DNA of 64,000 nucleotides from an uncultured Bacteroidales bacterium (lineage in GTDB: Bacteria > Bacteroidota > Bacteroidia > Bacteroidales > UBA3663), in assembly GCA_905235375.1 (NCBI GenBank), contig CAJOLH010000016.1, positions 1-64,000 of the forward strand, in the 5' to 3' direction. Within the stretch, counting starts at the first letter, position 1. Every line of letters begins with the position of its first letter. The position numbers and the translations under genes were made by a program. This document shows, one piece after another, positions 46,554-55,759 of the stretch. Under the pieces are notes generated by a model that worked only from the letters and a program-made list of their open reading frames with translations, was not told the origin of the DNA and made no database searches.

Positions 46554-47711
46554 ATGAGAAACTATTTAGCTTATTTAGCCATTGCATTTCTTTCGGCCTT
46601 TCTGCTTTCCTCGTGCATTAAAGACGAGCTGCCGAACACCGAATGTGACATCGTGAGTGCTTGGGTGGAAGGGGCTCAGTATGCCGACAACTTCTATCAT
46701 CCTTCACAGATGCGTCATGACAACATTTCGTCATCCGAAAGAGAAATAGTCTTCACGGTGCGTTCGCTTTTCTCTCTTCCCCAAAGACTGCCCATCAATT
46801 TCACCATCACGGACGGTGCTTCCATCGAACCAGCCAGCGGCTCGGAACAGGATTTTACCAGTGGGCCAGTGACCTACGTCGTCACCTCGGAGGATGGAGC
46901 ATGGAAACGCCAGTACACCGTGACATTCAAGGAAGCCAACCTTCCCACCTACAAGTTCAGCTTCGAAAACTACGAGACCATCGAGTCAAACAAAAACCAG
47001 TACCACGAATTCTACGAAGTCGATCAGTCGGGAACCCGCCACTACATCTGGGCATCGGGAAATCCCGGAGCTATCCTGACCAAATATGGTTCGAAAGCAG
47101 AAGAGCAGCCCACCTACTCCACACCCAACGGATATGCGGGCCGTGGGGTCTGCCTCAACACGCAAGATGCCGGTCAGCTGGGCCGAATGTTCGGCAAACC
47201 CATCGCAGCAGGCAACCTCTTCATGGGCCGATTCATCCTGGAGAACGTGTTGCTCGATGCACTCAAGGCGACAGAGTTCGGCCGTCCCATCGACCGCGTA
47301 CCGATTCGTGTGACCGGCTATTACAAATACCAGCCGGGAGCCGTCTTCACCGACAAGGATATGCACGAGATAGCCGATCGCACCGACGAAGCCAGCATCT
47401 ATGCGGTCTTCTATCGCAACAAGGACAGCGAAGGCAACGACGTGTTCCTCTATGGCGATGACGTTCTCACCAGCCCATATATCGTCAGGAAAGCCGAGGT
47501 GGCTGCCTTGCCTCCCACCAGCGAATGGACCCGTTTTGAGATGTTCTTCGAAGGAGATGAGGTCGATGAAGAGATTCTCGCCGCACAGGGCTACAACACG
47601 ACGCTCGTCTTCTCGTCGAGCAAGGAAGGTGCTTCGTTCGAGGGCGCTATCGGCAGCGAACTCTACATCGACGAAGTGGAAGTATCATTTGAAGAACCTG
47701 AAAACGACTGA
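46554..47711 (+). CDS. PCMD-domain lipoprotein
   Basis: A 385-aa protein. ATG 46554 is chosen since it starts a lipoprotein signal (MRNYLAYLAIAFLSAFLLSSC); the -7 box lies just upstream, inside the longer open frame. The N-terminal part is an Ig-like segment (about 40-130). The C-terminal part (about 135-380) matches the putative carbohydrate metabolism domain: a jelly-roll with GNLFMGRF, VTGYYKYQPG and SELYIDEVEV. Surface lipoprotein of unknown ligand. The barrel gene follows after 8 bp. Confidence 0.85.
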   Translation: MRNYLAYLAIAFLSAFLLSSCIKDELPNTECDIVSAWVEGAQYADNFYHPSQMRHDNISSSEREIVFTVRSLFSLPQRLPINFTITDGASIEPASGSEQDFTSGPVTYVVTSEDGAWKRQYTVTFKEANLPTYKFSFENYETIESNKNQYHEFYEVDQSGTRHYIWASGNPGAILTKYGSKAEEQPTYSTPNGYAGRGVCLNTQDAGQLGRMFGKPIAAGNLFMGRFILENVLLDALKATEFGRPIDRVPIRVTGYYKYQPGAVFTDKDMHEIADRTDEASIYAVFYRNKDSEGNDVFLYGDDVLTSPYIVRKAEVAALPPTSEWTRFEMFFEGDEVDEEILAAQGYNTTLVFSSSKEGASFEGAIGSELYIDEVEVSFEEPEND

Positions 47712-47719
47712 CACAAATC

Positions 47720-48472
47720 ATGAAAAGAAATATCATCATCTGTCTTATATGCAGCTTGCTCCTTGCAAGCAATGCCCTTGCCGCCAATCCCGAAGGGAAG
47801 ATTGAGGTTATAGCACGCGCTGGCTACAGCATCGGAGGCACAACCCCTCTCGGCATTCCTGCCACCATACGCAGTGTCGATGCCTTCCGCCCCACAGCCT
47901 CGCTGATGGCTGGAGCTGATGTGAAACTGGCCTTGAAGAACAACTGGGGTCTGATGACTGGTTTGCACTTCGAGAACAAGGGGATGGACACCGAGGTGAC
48001 CACCAAGGGCTATCGTATGGAGTTGGTGAAGGGTGACAGCCGTATCGAAGGCCTCTTCACAGGTCACGTCAAGCAGGAAGTGACCGAGTGGATGCTCACG
48101 CTGCCCGTCCTCGCCACCTATAGTCTTGGAGAGAAAGTGACGCTCAAGGCAGGCCCCTACATTTCGGTGCTGCTCGACAAGGACTTCAGCGGCATCGCTT
48201 CGGACGGCTACCTGCGTCAGGGCAACCCTACTGGCCCACGCATCAACATGGGTGACAAGGAAGGCGAATGGGCGACCTACGACTTCAGCGACGAGATGCG
48301 CAACGTCCAGATGGGAATCGCTGTGGGTGCTGATTGGAACGTGACCCATCATTTCGGCCTTGCCGCCGATCTCACCTGGGGGCTCACCGGCGTCTTTAAT
48401 AGCGACTTCAAGACCGTCGAGCAGACCCTCTACCCCATCTACTTCACGCTTAGCGCCTATTGGAGTTTCTAA
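47720..48472 (+). CDS. Porin-family outer-membrane barrel protein
   Basis: A 250-aa protein with a signal peptide (MKRNIIICLICSLLLASNALA). The barrel pattern includes GYSIGGTTPLGIP, GLMTGLHFENKGM, LTLPVLATYSLG and an aromatic C-terminal end (FTLSAYWSF), as in the Bacteroidota outer-membrane beta-barrel family. Probably cotranscribed with the PCMD lipoprotein. It overlaps the end of the convergent ogt gene by 4 bp. Confidence 0.85.
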   Translation: MKRNIIICLICSLLLASNALAANPEGKIEVIARAGYSIGGTTPLGIPATIRSVDAFRPTASLMAGADVKLALKNNWGLMTGLHFENKGMDTEVTTKGYRMELVKGDSRIEGLFTGHVKQEVTEWMLTLPVLATYSLGEKVTLKAGPYISVLLDKDFSGIASDGYLRQGNPTGPRINMGDKEGEWATYDFSDEMRNVQMGIAVGADWNVTHHFGLAADLTWGLTGVFNSDFKTVEQTLYPIYFTLSAYWSF

Positions 48473-48975
48473 AATCTGGATACCCCTTCATTTTGCAGCA
48501 GTCGCGCCTTGCGCTCGACACCGCCTGCATACCCCGTGAGCGAACCATTGGCTCCCACCACCCGATGGCAAGGAATGATGAGCGAGACGGGGTTGTGTCC
48601 TACAGCTCCACCCACCGCCTGTGCCGACATCGACGGGAGTCCACATTCTGCGGCGATGCGCCGAGCAATGTCTCCGTAGGTCAACGTGTGTCCAAAAGGG
48701 ATGGTGAGCAACTGTTCCCAAACCTTCCGCCGAAAGTCGCTGGCAGTACGCATCACGATTGGAGGCGTGAAGCCAGGATCCTTGCCCGCAAAATAGATGT
48801 CGAGCCAACGCCGTGTCTGCTCAAAGACGGGCAGGTCGGGACGCTCCTCATGCTCAGGGGCGAGACCTTCGGCAAAGTTCTTCTGCCCATCGAACCAAAG
48901 TCCAATAAGCGAAGTCCCCTCGGAAGCCATGGTAATGCTTCCAAGGGGACTGTTATAATGTGCAATATAGTCCAT
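48469..48975 (-). CDS. ogt: Methylated-DNA-protein-cysteine methyltransferase
   Basis: A 168-aa repair protein that removes alkyl groups from O6-methylguanine. The acceptor cysteine is in IPCHRVVG; the helix-turn-helix VWEQLLTIPFGHTLTYGDIA and NPVSLIIPCHR are canonical. The start is ATG 48975; the frame is open further upstream into the thioesterase gene without family similarity. It is the last gene of the long minus-strand acyl-chain operon, 29 bp after the thioesterase, an odd place for a DNA repair gene. Confidence 0.93.
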   Translation of the reverse strand: MDYIAHYNSPLGSITMASEGTSLIGLWFDGQKNFAEGLAPEHEERPDLPVFEQTRRWLDIYFAGKDPGFTPPIVMRTASDFRRKVWEQLLTIPFGHTLTYGDIARRIAAECGLPSMSAQAVGGAVGHNPVSLIIPCHRVVGANGSLTGYAGGVERKARLLQNEGVSRF

Positions 48976-49004
48976 CGTACGAATAATTATTGGAGCGAAC
49001 TCCC

Positions 49005-49430
49005 TCAATCGATCACAACACCATTGCGCTGCTTCCAGTCGATGTAGTATTGCGGTTCGTCGAGCATGAGCTGCTGCTTCTGGTCGATGAAGAGCTGGAT
49101 GGTGGTGGCACGGCAGCAAAGCGCATCGTCGCGCTCACGGCGAATCTCGTAACGATAGTCCAACCGCGCGCCCAGCTTGGGAACGTAGGTGGTGCGAATC
49201 ACGGCCACATCATTAAGTTCCAACGGGCCATAGTACTTGACGTGAACATCGACAACGGGCGCCAGAATACCAGCCTTCACCATGTCGGCATAACCGATGC
49301 CGGGGAAGTGACGACCGAACGATTCGCGTCCATCCTCCATATACTTGATGTAGGAGCCATGCCACGCACGTCCCATCGAGTCGATCTCGCAGAACTTGAC
49401 AGGAATCCTCGTAACGTCTTCCAGTTTCAT
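49005..49430 (-). CDS. Hotdog-fold acyl-CoA/ACP thioesterase
   Basis: A 141-aa 4HBT-type thioesterase (VKFCEIDSMGRAWHGSYIKYMEDGRE: substitution of the usual D by the EIDSMG region, with WHGSYIKYME conserved). It probably releases or edits the acyl chain made by the cluster. It lies 8 bp after the LolA-like gene. Confidence 0.82.
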   Translation of the reverse strand: MKLEDVTRIPVKFCEIDSMGRAWHGSYIKYMEDGRESFGRHFPGIGYADMVKAGILAPVVDVHVKYYGPLELNDVAVIRTTYVPKLGARLDYRYEIRRERDDALCCRATTIQLFIDQKQQLMLDEPQYYIDWKQRNGVVID

Positions 49431-49438
49431 TTCCAGTG

Positions 49439-50089
49439 CTATTTCACTTCGAACACCGAGTCAGCTACAGGAGCATCCATCTTGTAGTTAGTGAACTCAT
49501 ACACATCGTAATTGCCCGACTTGCCATTGAGACGCACGCTGCGCAATTCACCAGCCTTGGTATCGATGACGATGACGAACGACTGATAGACGAGCTTGCG
49601 GCGTTCAGCCGCGTTGCGTGTGATGGGGGTGATGGTCATCGTCATGCTGTTGGCATCGTGTTCCATATCGATGTCAGCCACATCGCTGAGGTCGGTATCC
49701 TCGTTTCCATTAGTGATATTCTTGATGGCGTTGACCAATGGGCCGAGCGACGAACTGCCACCGCCCGATGCGGTCGAGGCCTGGCCATCCTGCACGATGG
49801 TGAATTGCTCGCCATCGGTGACGAGCTTATCCTTGCCTCCGTTGGTCGAAATGCACATCTTCGCAGGCTTCATGAAGTAGAAGGTGCCCGTCGTAACCTG
49901 ATCCTTGGCAAGCATCGTGTTGTGGGTGGTCTTCTTGACCGAAGCAGTCATCGAATTGATTTTCTTGTAACCATCCATGGCCTGCTTCATCACGTCCTGA
50001 TCCTGTGCCTGAATGGTCGAAACCGATGTTGCAAGGGCTACAGTCGAGGCCACGAGGGCCGATGCGAATATACGAAGGAGTCTTTTCAT
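49439..50089 (-). CDS. LolA-like outer-membrane lipoprotein carrier
   Basis: A 216-aa periplasmic protein with a signal peptide (MKRLLRIFASALVASTVAL...IQAQ). Its LolA-like half-barrel has TGTFYFMKPAKMCI, KLVTDGEQFTIVQ and LRSVRLNGKSGNYDVYEF. In aryl-polyene-type clusters such a carrier is thought to help move the lipid product to the outer membrane. The start is ATG 50089. Confidence 0.82.
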   Translation of the reverse strand: MKRLLRIFASALVASTVALATSVSTIQAQDQDVMKQAMDGYKKINSMTASVKKTTHNTMLAKDQVTTGTFYFMKPAKMCISTNGGKDKLVTDGEQFTIVQDGQASTASGGGSSSLGPLVNAIKNITNGNEDTDLSDVADIDMEHDANSMTMTITPITRNAAERRKLVYQSFVIVIDTKAGELRSVRLNGKSGNYDVYEFTNYKMDAPVADSVFEVK

Positions 50090-50127
50090 TGCGTTTTTGT
50101 TTTTTAAGTTATTTGAGTTAGTCACTA

Positions 50128-50181
50128 TGATAGCTATGATAGCTAAGATAGCTATTATAGCTGAGATAGCTGTAGAAGCTA
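50128..50181. repeat. 9-bp tandem repeat in the fabG-LolA gap
   Basis: Six units of the type NGATAGCTN (two exact TGATAGCTA, then AGATAGCTA, TTATAGCTG, AGATAGCTG and TAGAAGCTA) lie between the two cotranscribed genes. Each unit contains TAGCTA or a near palindrome. Confidence 0.7.
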
Positions 50182-50203
50182 TAAAACTACAGCAACTCTC
50201 CCA

Positions 50204-50932
50204 TCAAGTGTAGAGTCCGCCATTGATGCTGATGACGTTGCCAGTGATGTAGCCAGCCTGGGGCGATGCCAGGAAGGCAACGAGCTCAGCAACCTCCTCG
50301 GGTTGGCCGAAACGGTTGGCGGGGATGGTTTTCTTGAGAGCAGCCTCGTCGAGACCTTCCACCATATCGGTCTTGATGAAACCTGGAGCAACAGCATTGA
50401 CGGTGATGTTCTTGCGAGCGACCTCCTTGGCGAGTGCCTTGGTGGCTGCCACAAGGCCGCCCTTGGCTGCACTGTAGTTGGTCTGCCCCTGCATACCCAT
50501 GATGCCGCTTACGCTGGCCATGTTGATGATACGTCCGAACTTGTGGAACTGCATCTGCGGGATGAGTGGAGCCGTAACATTGTAGAAACCTCCGAGCGTG
50601 ACGTTGATGACGCTGTACCAGTCTTCGGCAGGCATGAGGGCCATCAGGTTGTCGCGACGAATGCCTGCATTATTGACTACGACTTCGATGTATTCATCTT
50701 CGTGTGCCTTTTGCCAGGATTCGAGCGCAGCCTTGACCTGCTCTGCGTCTCCGACGTTGAACTGCAGCATCTCGCCATCGCTTCCTGCCTCGCGCACCAG
50801 GCGGAGTGTCTCTTCGGCTGCATCGGTGCGGCTCACATAGTTGATGATGATATGGTAACCAAGTTGTGCCAGCTTGACACTCACGGCTCGACCGATGCCG
50901 CGGCTACCTCCTGTGACTAAAGCATATTTCAT
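50204..50932 (-). CDS. fabG: 3-oxoacyl-ACP reductase (FabG type)
   Basis: A 242-aa SDR: TGGSRGIGRAVS at the N-terminus, NNAGIRRDNLM, SVSGIMGMQGQTNYSAAK (Ser, Tyr, Lys catalytic set), and ISINGG at the end. It is most likely the ketoreductase for the acyl chain built by the ketosynthase of the same operon, in the role ApeQ plays in aryl-polyene clusters (inference). The housekeeping fabG is expected elsewhere. Confidence 0.88.
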   Translation of the reverse strand: MKYALVTGGSRGIGRAVSVKLAQLGYHIIINYVSRTDAAEETLRLVREAGSDGEMLQFNVGDAEQVKAALESWQKAHEDEYIEVVVNNAGIRRDNLMALMPAEDWYSVINVTLGGFYNVTAPLIPQMQFHKFGRIINMASVSGIMGMQGQTNYSAAKGGLVAATKALAKEVARKNITVNAVAPGFIKTDMVEGLDEAALKKTIPANRFGQPEEVAELVAFLASPQAGYITGNVISINGGLYT

Positions 50933-51042
50933 AATTAACAGTTAATAATTAACAATTTCTGGGGATACTGTTTCTTTGACCAAAGAAAGGTCGAAAGGTT
51001 TAATGCGGGGTCGGCTTGACTGGCTTCCGTCCGGTTAGGGGC

Positions 51043-51062
51043 AGCAGCCAAGCTTGGCTGCT
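51043..51062. repeat. Perfect 20-bp palindrome in the operon gap
   Basis: The sequence is AGCAGCCAAG joined to its reverse complement, in the 174-bp gap between fabG and the oxidoreductase gene. A close relative (GGCCAAGCTTGGC core) occurs at 52621-52638 in the next gap. Confidence 0.7.
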
Positions 51063-51106
51063 CCAGAACCGCTCTTAGCCCCGTCTTAGCCCTGCGCGCA
51101 GCGCAA

Positions 51107-52585
51107 CTACCTCGTCTGCGTGATCTCCCAGGCGGCTTGTTTGCCAATGATTTCGGACACTGTGAACAGCGAGGTCATTGTCACGCCAAGCAGACCGTGC
51201 AACGTCAGGCTCTGTCCGGTGAGGAAAAGGTTGGGAATAGGGGTTTTGGCAGACAGCAGGGTCATCATCGGATTGTGATAATCCTTGCGTACGCCATAGC
51301 ACGAGCCGTTGGGCGTGAGTGTGTAGTCTCGATAGGTCAAAGGTGTAGAGCTGCTATGGGCTTCGACCATGCCATGAAGTCCTGGGATGAATCGTTCGGC
51401 CAAAGCAACACATTCCTCCGTCAGACGTTCCTTCATCTCCTTGTATTCTTCCCCACGACGTCCGACTGTCGTGTCCTCCCATTGCGAGATCTTCTCCCAC
51501 GGCAATGGGGTGAGGATGTCGAGGATGCGCGCATCATCGCCTTTTTCAGGATAGCGGCACGAAATCAGGCATCCCTTTACAGGGCCATCCTCGTTGAAGT
51601 AGGTCCACACATTAGGCTTGTCGTAGATGTATTGGTTCCAGTTGAAATACTTCAACATTCCGGGCTTGATGATGAGCGAAGTGGTGAACATACCGTAGGT
51701 GTTCTCAAGCCGACGGATGCGGTTCTTATAAACCTTCTTCATCTTCGTCGATTCCTTGACCAAATCGACGGTGACAGCAGGATGTGCATTGCTGATGAAG
51801 TACGTACCTTCGTAGATTTCTCCATTCACACAACGTGCGCCCACCAGTCGGCCATCCTGTTCGATGAGTTCCTCGACTTCGGCATCGCAAATCACTTCGC
51901 CACCCATTGCCTCAATCTGTTCCATCAAGCGATTCACGATGAGACTTCCATCACCACGCAGACGGTAAGAGCCCTGGATGAACGAATTGTTTCCTTGGGC
52001 GAAATTGTAGAGAGGCAGAGTGTCCTTGGCAAGCTCCATCTTGAGCGACGAACCGCTCAGCACATTGATCAGCAGTTCGTCATGGAACGTTTCGTGCAGA
52101 AAGTCGTAGGTACTGGAGGCAAAGAGTGACTGGGTGAAGAAATCCACCTCATCACGTGGCAAGATGGCATCGTAGAGGTGGTTACACACCTCGCACATCA
52201 CCTTGCAGTACTTCTCCAGGCCTTCGCGCTCCTTCGGAAAATCCTTTGCCAACGTTTCGACAAAGGCCTCGTGTCCTTCAGCATAGCGAAACGTCCGGTC
52301 ACCGATGGTCACACGGTCGAAACCTGTCGGGTCGAGGTGCTGCCAGGGCAGATCCATCAGACCCATATACTTGAACGGAGCATACAGGCAGCCATCCTCG
52401 CCAATGCCGCCCACATAGTGCATACCCGTGTCGAGCAATTCGCCATGACGCTTGAAGCTCTGCATACAGCCACCCGGCTGATGCTGACGCTCCAGGATTA
52501 CGACCTTCATGCCGCGCTTGGCCAGGATGAAACCGCACTCCAGTCCTCCCAAGCCCGACCCAACAATGACAACATCGTATTTCAT
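51107..52585 (-). CDS. CrtI/retinol-saturase-like FAD oxidoreductase
   Basis: A 492-aa flavoprotein with a dinucleotide-binding VIVGSGLGGLECGFILAKRG at 6-25, ERQHQPGGCMQSF, and a C-terminal FAD motif LFLTGQSLTLHGLLGV. The family covers phytoene desaturases and retinol 13,14-reductase and acts on conjugated polyenes. In this operon it may desaturate, isomerise or reduce a polyene acyl chain. It follows the MMPL exporter gene by 93 bp. Confidence 0.85.
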   Translation of the reverse strand: MKYDVVIVGSGLGGLECGFILAKRGMKVVILERQHQPGGCMQSFKRHGELLDTGMHYVGGIGEDGCLYAPFKYMGLMDLPWQHLDPTGFDRVTIGDRTFRYAEGHEAFVETLAKDFPKEREGLEKYCKVMCEVCNHLYDAILPRDEVDFFTQSLFASSTYDFLHETFHDELLINVLSGSSLKMELAKDTLPLYNFAQGNNSFIQGSYRLRGDGSLIVNRLMEQIEAMGGEVICDAEVEELIEQDGRLVGARCVNGEIYEGTYFISNAHPAVTVDLVKESTKMKKVYKNRIRRLENTYGMFTTSLIIKPGMLKYFNWNQYIYDKPNVWTYFNEDGPVKGCLISCRYPEKGDDARILDILTPLPWEKISQWEDTTVGRRGEEYKEMKERLTEECVALAERFIPGLHGMVEAHSSSTPLTYRDYTLTPNGSCYGVRKDYHNPMMTLLSAKTPIPNLFLTGQSLTLHGLLGVTMTSLFTVSEIIGKQAAWEITQTR

Positions 52586-52620
52586 ATCCTTACCCTTTCT
52601 TTACCACCGTATTTTGTCAG

Positions 52621-52638
52621 CGGCCAAGCTTGGCTGCG
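52621..52638. repeat. Second copy of the CCAAGCTTGG palindrome
   Basis: CGGCCAAGCTTGGCTGCG in the gap between the MMPL gene and the oxidoreductase gene, closely related to the palindrome at 51043-51062. Confidence 0.6.
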
Positions 52639-52678
52639 TTCTGACCTCGTTCATGTCAGCAGCCATCTATGGCGCTTC

Positions 52679-55183
52679 CTAATCCTTCTCCCCTTTCTTC
52701 GAAAGCACCCGATACAGGAACGGCTCGACCACGTAGGCGAAGAGCACGGCAGCAATCATGCCGACAAGGGTGGCAAAGCCCACCGACTTGATGGCAGGAT
52801 GTACGGCGAAATTCATCGAACCCACGGTCACAATCAAGGCGAGCGCCGAGAAGAGGATGGCCGTCTTGTGATAACCGAGCAGCTTGTTATGCCGCGTGTC
52901 GGCTCCTCCCTTCCCTATTAGTCCATTCATCACGAAGATCGAGTAATCGACACCAATGCCGAAAATAAAGGTCGAAATAATGATGTTGATCAGATTAAAT
53001 CGTATGCCGAAGATGTTCATCGCTCCAAGCACGATGATCCACGAAATGACGATAGGCAGGAAGCAGAGCAGCGAGTTCTTCAGATTGAATCGGAACGAAA
53101 TCAGCAGCACCAGGAGCACAAATGCCATCGAAACCCACTGCAGCACGTTGAAGTCCTGTCCCAGCTGGCGCAGGGTGTCCTGCGCATAATAATAGGTGTC
53201 GAGCACCATCATGTTGGGCTCGTTGGCCACGGCATCGCAGATGCGGTGATAGTCGGTCGAATCGCTTCGCACCGAGTCATGCTCGCAATAGACGGTCGAG
53301 AAGCAGAGGTACGAACCGTCGTAGGTCTGCTCCATGAGCGTAGTGCGATAACCTTCGGGGATAAAGTCCTGCTCGTAGAGGGCATCGGGCTCGTAGTCAC
53401 GCGTAGCTGCCTCGAAGAATGGCTCGAATGCCGAAGCATTGACACCTGCCTTGGGCGCACATTTATTAATTAACGCGCGCACGTTGGCAAGGCGCTCCTT
53501 GGTCCAGTAGTTGTGCCATGCGTCGATACGCTCCTGCTGCACACGCTTGGGGATGAAGAGCTCCGAGGTATGGGTATATTTGGTGACAAGACCTGCCTCC
53601 TGCAGCGAATCAAGCTTTTCGGCCATGAACGAGAAGTTCTCAATAGCCTCCTCCATGGTAGCACCACTGGCTGCAAAATACTGATGACGGTCGCCGGAAT
53701 CGGTCTTCTGGCGCACAAAAGCATCGGTTTCGACAAGGTGCTTGGGCCAATAGCCCAAGTTGCGCATATCGGCGTCAAAGTTCGTGCCTCCAACCACATA
53801 GTAACCAATGCAGATGACTGTCAGCACCATGATGAGCACCAAAAGGGGCTTGTTGCGGTCGATGGGATAGGCATTGATACGGTCGATGACCTTGAACGCA
53901 TGACGATTCCGCTTGTTCTTCCTTTCGTTGAAGAACGGAGGCAGGAACGCCAGCGAGAACACCGTAGTGCCCACGATGGCAAAAGTGGCAAACAGGCCGA
54001 AGTCCTGCAAGAGGTCCGTCTGAATGAAGATCAGTCCGAGGAACGATCCGATGGTGGTGATGCAGCCCATCAGCACAGGCTTCACCTGGTCCTTGAGCAC
54101 CTGCACAGGGTCGCCCACATACTTGTAGTGCGTGATGACGTGCAGCACGTAGCTAAGAGCCACGCCCAGCACGATGGCACCGATGCCCAAGGCGAGGAGC
54201 GAGAACTGTCCCTTGATGAAATACATCATCGACAGGCCGAACACGGTGCCGAAGAAGACGGGCAGCAATAGCAGCGGGATGGTATTCCAGTTGCGGAAGC
54301 AAAGGAAGATGACCAGCAGCACGATGATCAGCGACCATACGATGTTGTTCTTGATATCCTTCTTCAACGTCCACGAGTTATAGGCACCGTTAGCAGGCGA
54401 ACCATGATAACCGATCTTTACGCCAGGGGCGATTGTCTCAAACTGCTGGATATATTCGTTGATCCACTCGAAGAGAATGGCACCATTTCCGGAGTCCGTG
54501 CTGGCGAACTTCGGCGTGATGACAACGGCAGCCACCGTGGAATCGGGCACCAAAAGGTGCTGATTGACGACAGAATAGCTGCCACCGGCATTCGTCAGCC
54601 CCTTCATCTTGTCCATCAGCACATAGCGCATACCGATGGGGTCGATCTGCAGCAGCTCGGGGAAAGCTTCACCGATGAGCGAAGTGGCCTGGGCCTTGTT
54701 CTCCTGCAGCTGCTTCAGGATGTGCGCCTCGGTCTGCAGGGTGTCGAAGCCTGCGTATGCCGACGTGTCGATGTAGTTGGGCAGATGCTCCATCATATAG
54801 TCGATGCCCTCGAACATGATGTCATCGGTGTGTACCTGGCTGAAGAGGTTGCCAATAGTGCGCATATTCTCGGGGCGCTGATTGTCACGCGCCTGAATAG
54901 AGTCGCAGAACGCATCCACCACGTTGCAAAGCGAATCCACGCCTATGCCCTCACGATCGTGGAAGATGATGAACGTCTTGTCCTTGATTCTGAGACTCGA
55001 AAAGGCGAGCTTGATGCTTCCGTCCTCGTTCCTCGATGAGGGAAGCAGGCGGGCAACGTCTTCCTCCAGGTAGATCTTGGTCGAATAGTAGCCGAAGAAT
55101 CCCAGCATCACAGCCATCAGGGCGATCCACACCACCCTGTGCTTGTCGAAGAAATGATAGATTCGAATGAAAAAGTTTGTCAT
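52679..55183 (-). CDS. MMPL/RND-type lipid exporter
   Basis: An 834-aa inner-membrane transporter with two repeats, each one helix, a large periplasmic loop, then five helices. The halves carry the RND/MMPL signatures GIGAIVLGVALSYVLH (first) and FGIGVDYSIFVMNG (second). Homologues in aryl-polyene clusters (ApeM-like) are thought to export the acyl product. It lies in the middle of the acyl-chain operon, after a repeat-rich gap. Confidence 0.88.
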   Translation of the reverse strand: MTNFFIRIYHFFDKHRVVWIALMAVMLGFFGYYSTKIYLEEDVARLLPSSRNEDGSIKLAFSSLRIKDKTFIIFHDREGIGVDSLCNVVDAFCDSIQARDNQRPENMRTIGNLFSQVHTDDIMFEGIDYMMEHLPNYIDTSAYAGFDTLQTEAHILKQLQENKAQATSLIGEAFPELLQIDPIGMRYVLMDKMKGLTNAGGSYSVVNQHLLVPDSTVAAVVITPKFASTDSGNGAILFEWINEYIQQFETIAPGVKIGYHGSPANGAYNSWTLKKDIKNNIVWSLIIVLLVIFLCFRNWNTIPLLLLPVFFGTVFGLSMMYFIKGQFSLLALGIGAIVLGVALSYVLHVITHYKYVGDPVQVLKDQVKPVLMGCITTIGSFLGLIFIQTDLLQDFGLFATFAIVGTTVFSLAFLPPFFNERKNKRNRHAFKVIDRINAYPIDRNKPLLVLIMVLTVICIGYYVVGGTNFDADMRNLGYWPKHLVETDAFVRQKTDSGDRHQYFAASGATMEEAIENFSFMAEKLDSLQEAGLVTKYTHTSELFIPKRVQQERIDAWHNYWTKERLANVRALINKCAPKAGVNASAFEPFFEAATRDYEPDALYEQDFIPEGYRTTLMEQTYDGSYLCFSTVYCEHDSVRSDSTDYHRICDAVANEPNMMVLDTYYYAQDTLRQLGQDFNVLQWVSMAFVLLVLLISFRFNLKNSLLCFLPIVISWIIVLGAMNIFGIRFNLINIIISTFIFGIGVDYSIFVMNGLIGKGGADTRHNKLLGYHKTAILFSALALIVTVGSMNFAVHPAIKSVGFATLVGMIAAVLFAYVVEPFLYRVLSKKGEKD

Positions 55184-55200
55184 CTTTATTAAAAATGATT

Positions 55201-55350
55201 CTTAGGGATTAGAAGGGATTTTAAGGGATTAGAAGGGACGTATGTTTTTGGGGGTCTCATTCTCAAAAGGCGATAGTAATGTCCCTTAATATCCCCAAAT
55301 ATCCCTTAATATCCTTTAATATCCCTTAATATCCTTTAATATCCCTATTT
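55201..55350. repeat. Inverted arrays of 10-bp repeats between dehydratase and MMPL genes
   Basis: Four 10-bp units NNNAGGGATT (55201-55240) face seven units ATCCCTTAAT/ATCCTTTAAT (55281-55350) of exact 10-bp period. The two arrays are complementary, so the mRNA could fold into a long, slipping hairpin. The last unit runs into the end of the dehydratase gene. Confidence 0.75.
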
Positions 55351-55731
55351 ATCCATATTAATTGAAAACTCGCCCTTGAGTTCCATATAAGTAGTCTCGG
55401 CATCGGCGATTCTGGCCTGGATGATGTACGCTGAGCCATCCTGAACGGGAGTCAGCATCACATCAACATCGAGCAATGGGCAGACCTGCGGCGTAGCCAC
55501 CGCCGTAAGCCGACACTGCTTGATGGTCTTCATAAAGAGTTTCTTGCCCGTGAGCATCTCGGCACACTCACGAATGGTTTCGATGTTGCATACGCCCGGG
55601 CACACCGGCTTGTGGGGAAAATGTCCGCGATAGACATCGGCATCGGGAAGCAAAGCGATCAGATAGACGCCATGCAGGGGATTCAGGATATTCTCCTGCT
55701 GCACCCGATAGAATTTATCCTTCAGTAGCAT
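55345..55731 (-). CDS. FabZ-like 3-hydroxyacyl-ACP dehydratase
   Basis: A 128-aa single-hotdog protein with the FabZ active-site pattern GHFPHKPVCPGVCNIE: catalytic H37 and E51 at the FabZ spacing of 14. It corresponds to the ApeI-type dehydratase of aryl-polyene pathways. It is 28 bp after the second dehydratase gene. Confidence 0.85.
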   Translation of the reverse strand: MLLKDKFYRVQQENILNPLHGVYLIALLPDADVYRGHFPHKPVCPGVCNIETIRECAEMLTGKKLFMKTIKQCRLTAVATPQVCPLLDVDVMLTPVQDGSAYIIQARIADAETTYMELKGEFSINMDK

Positions 55732-55759
55732 AGCTATTTCTTTTTGCGTTCGATGAGCC

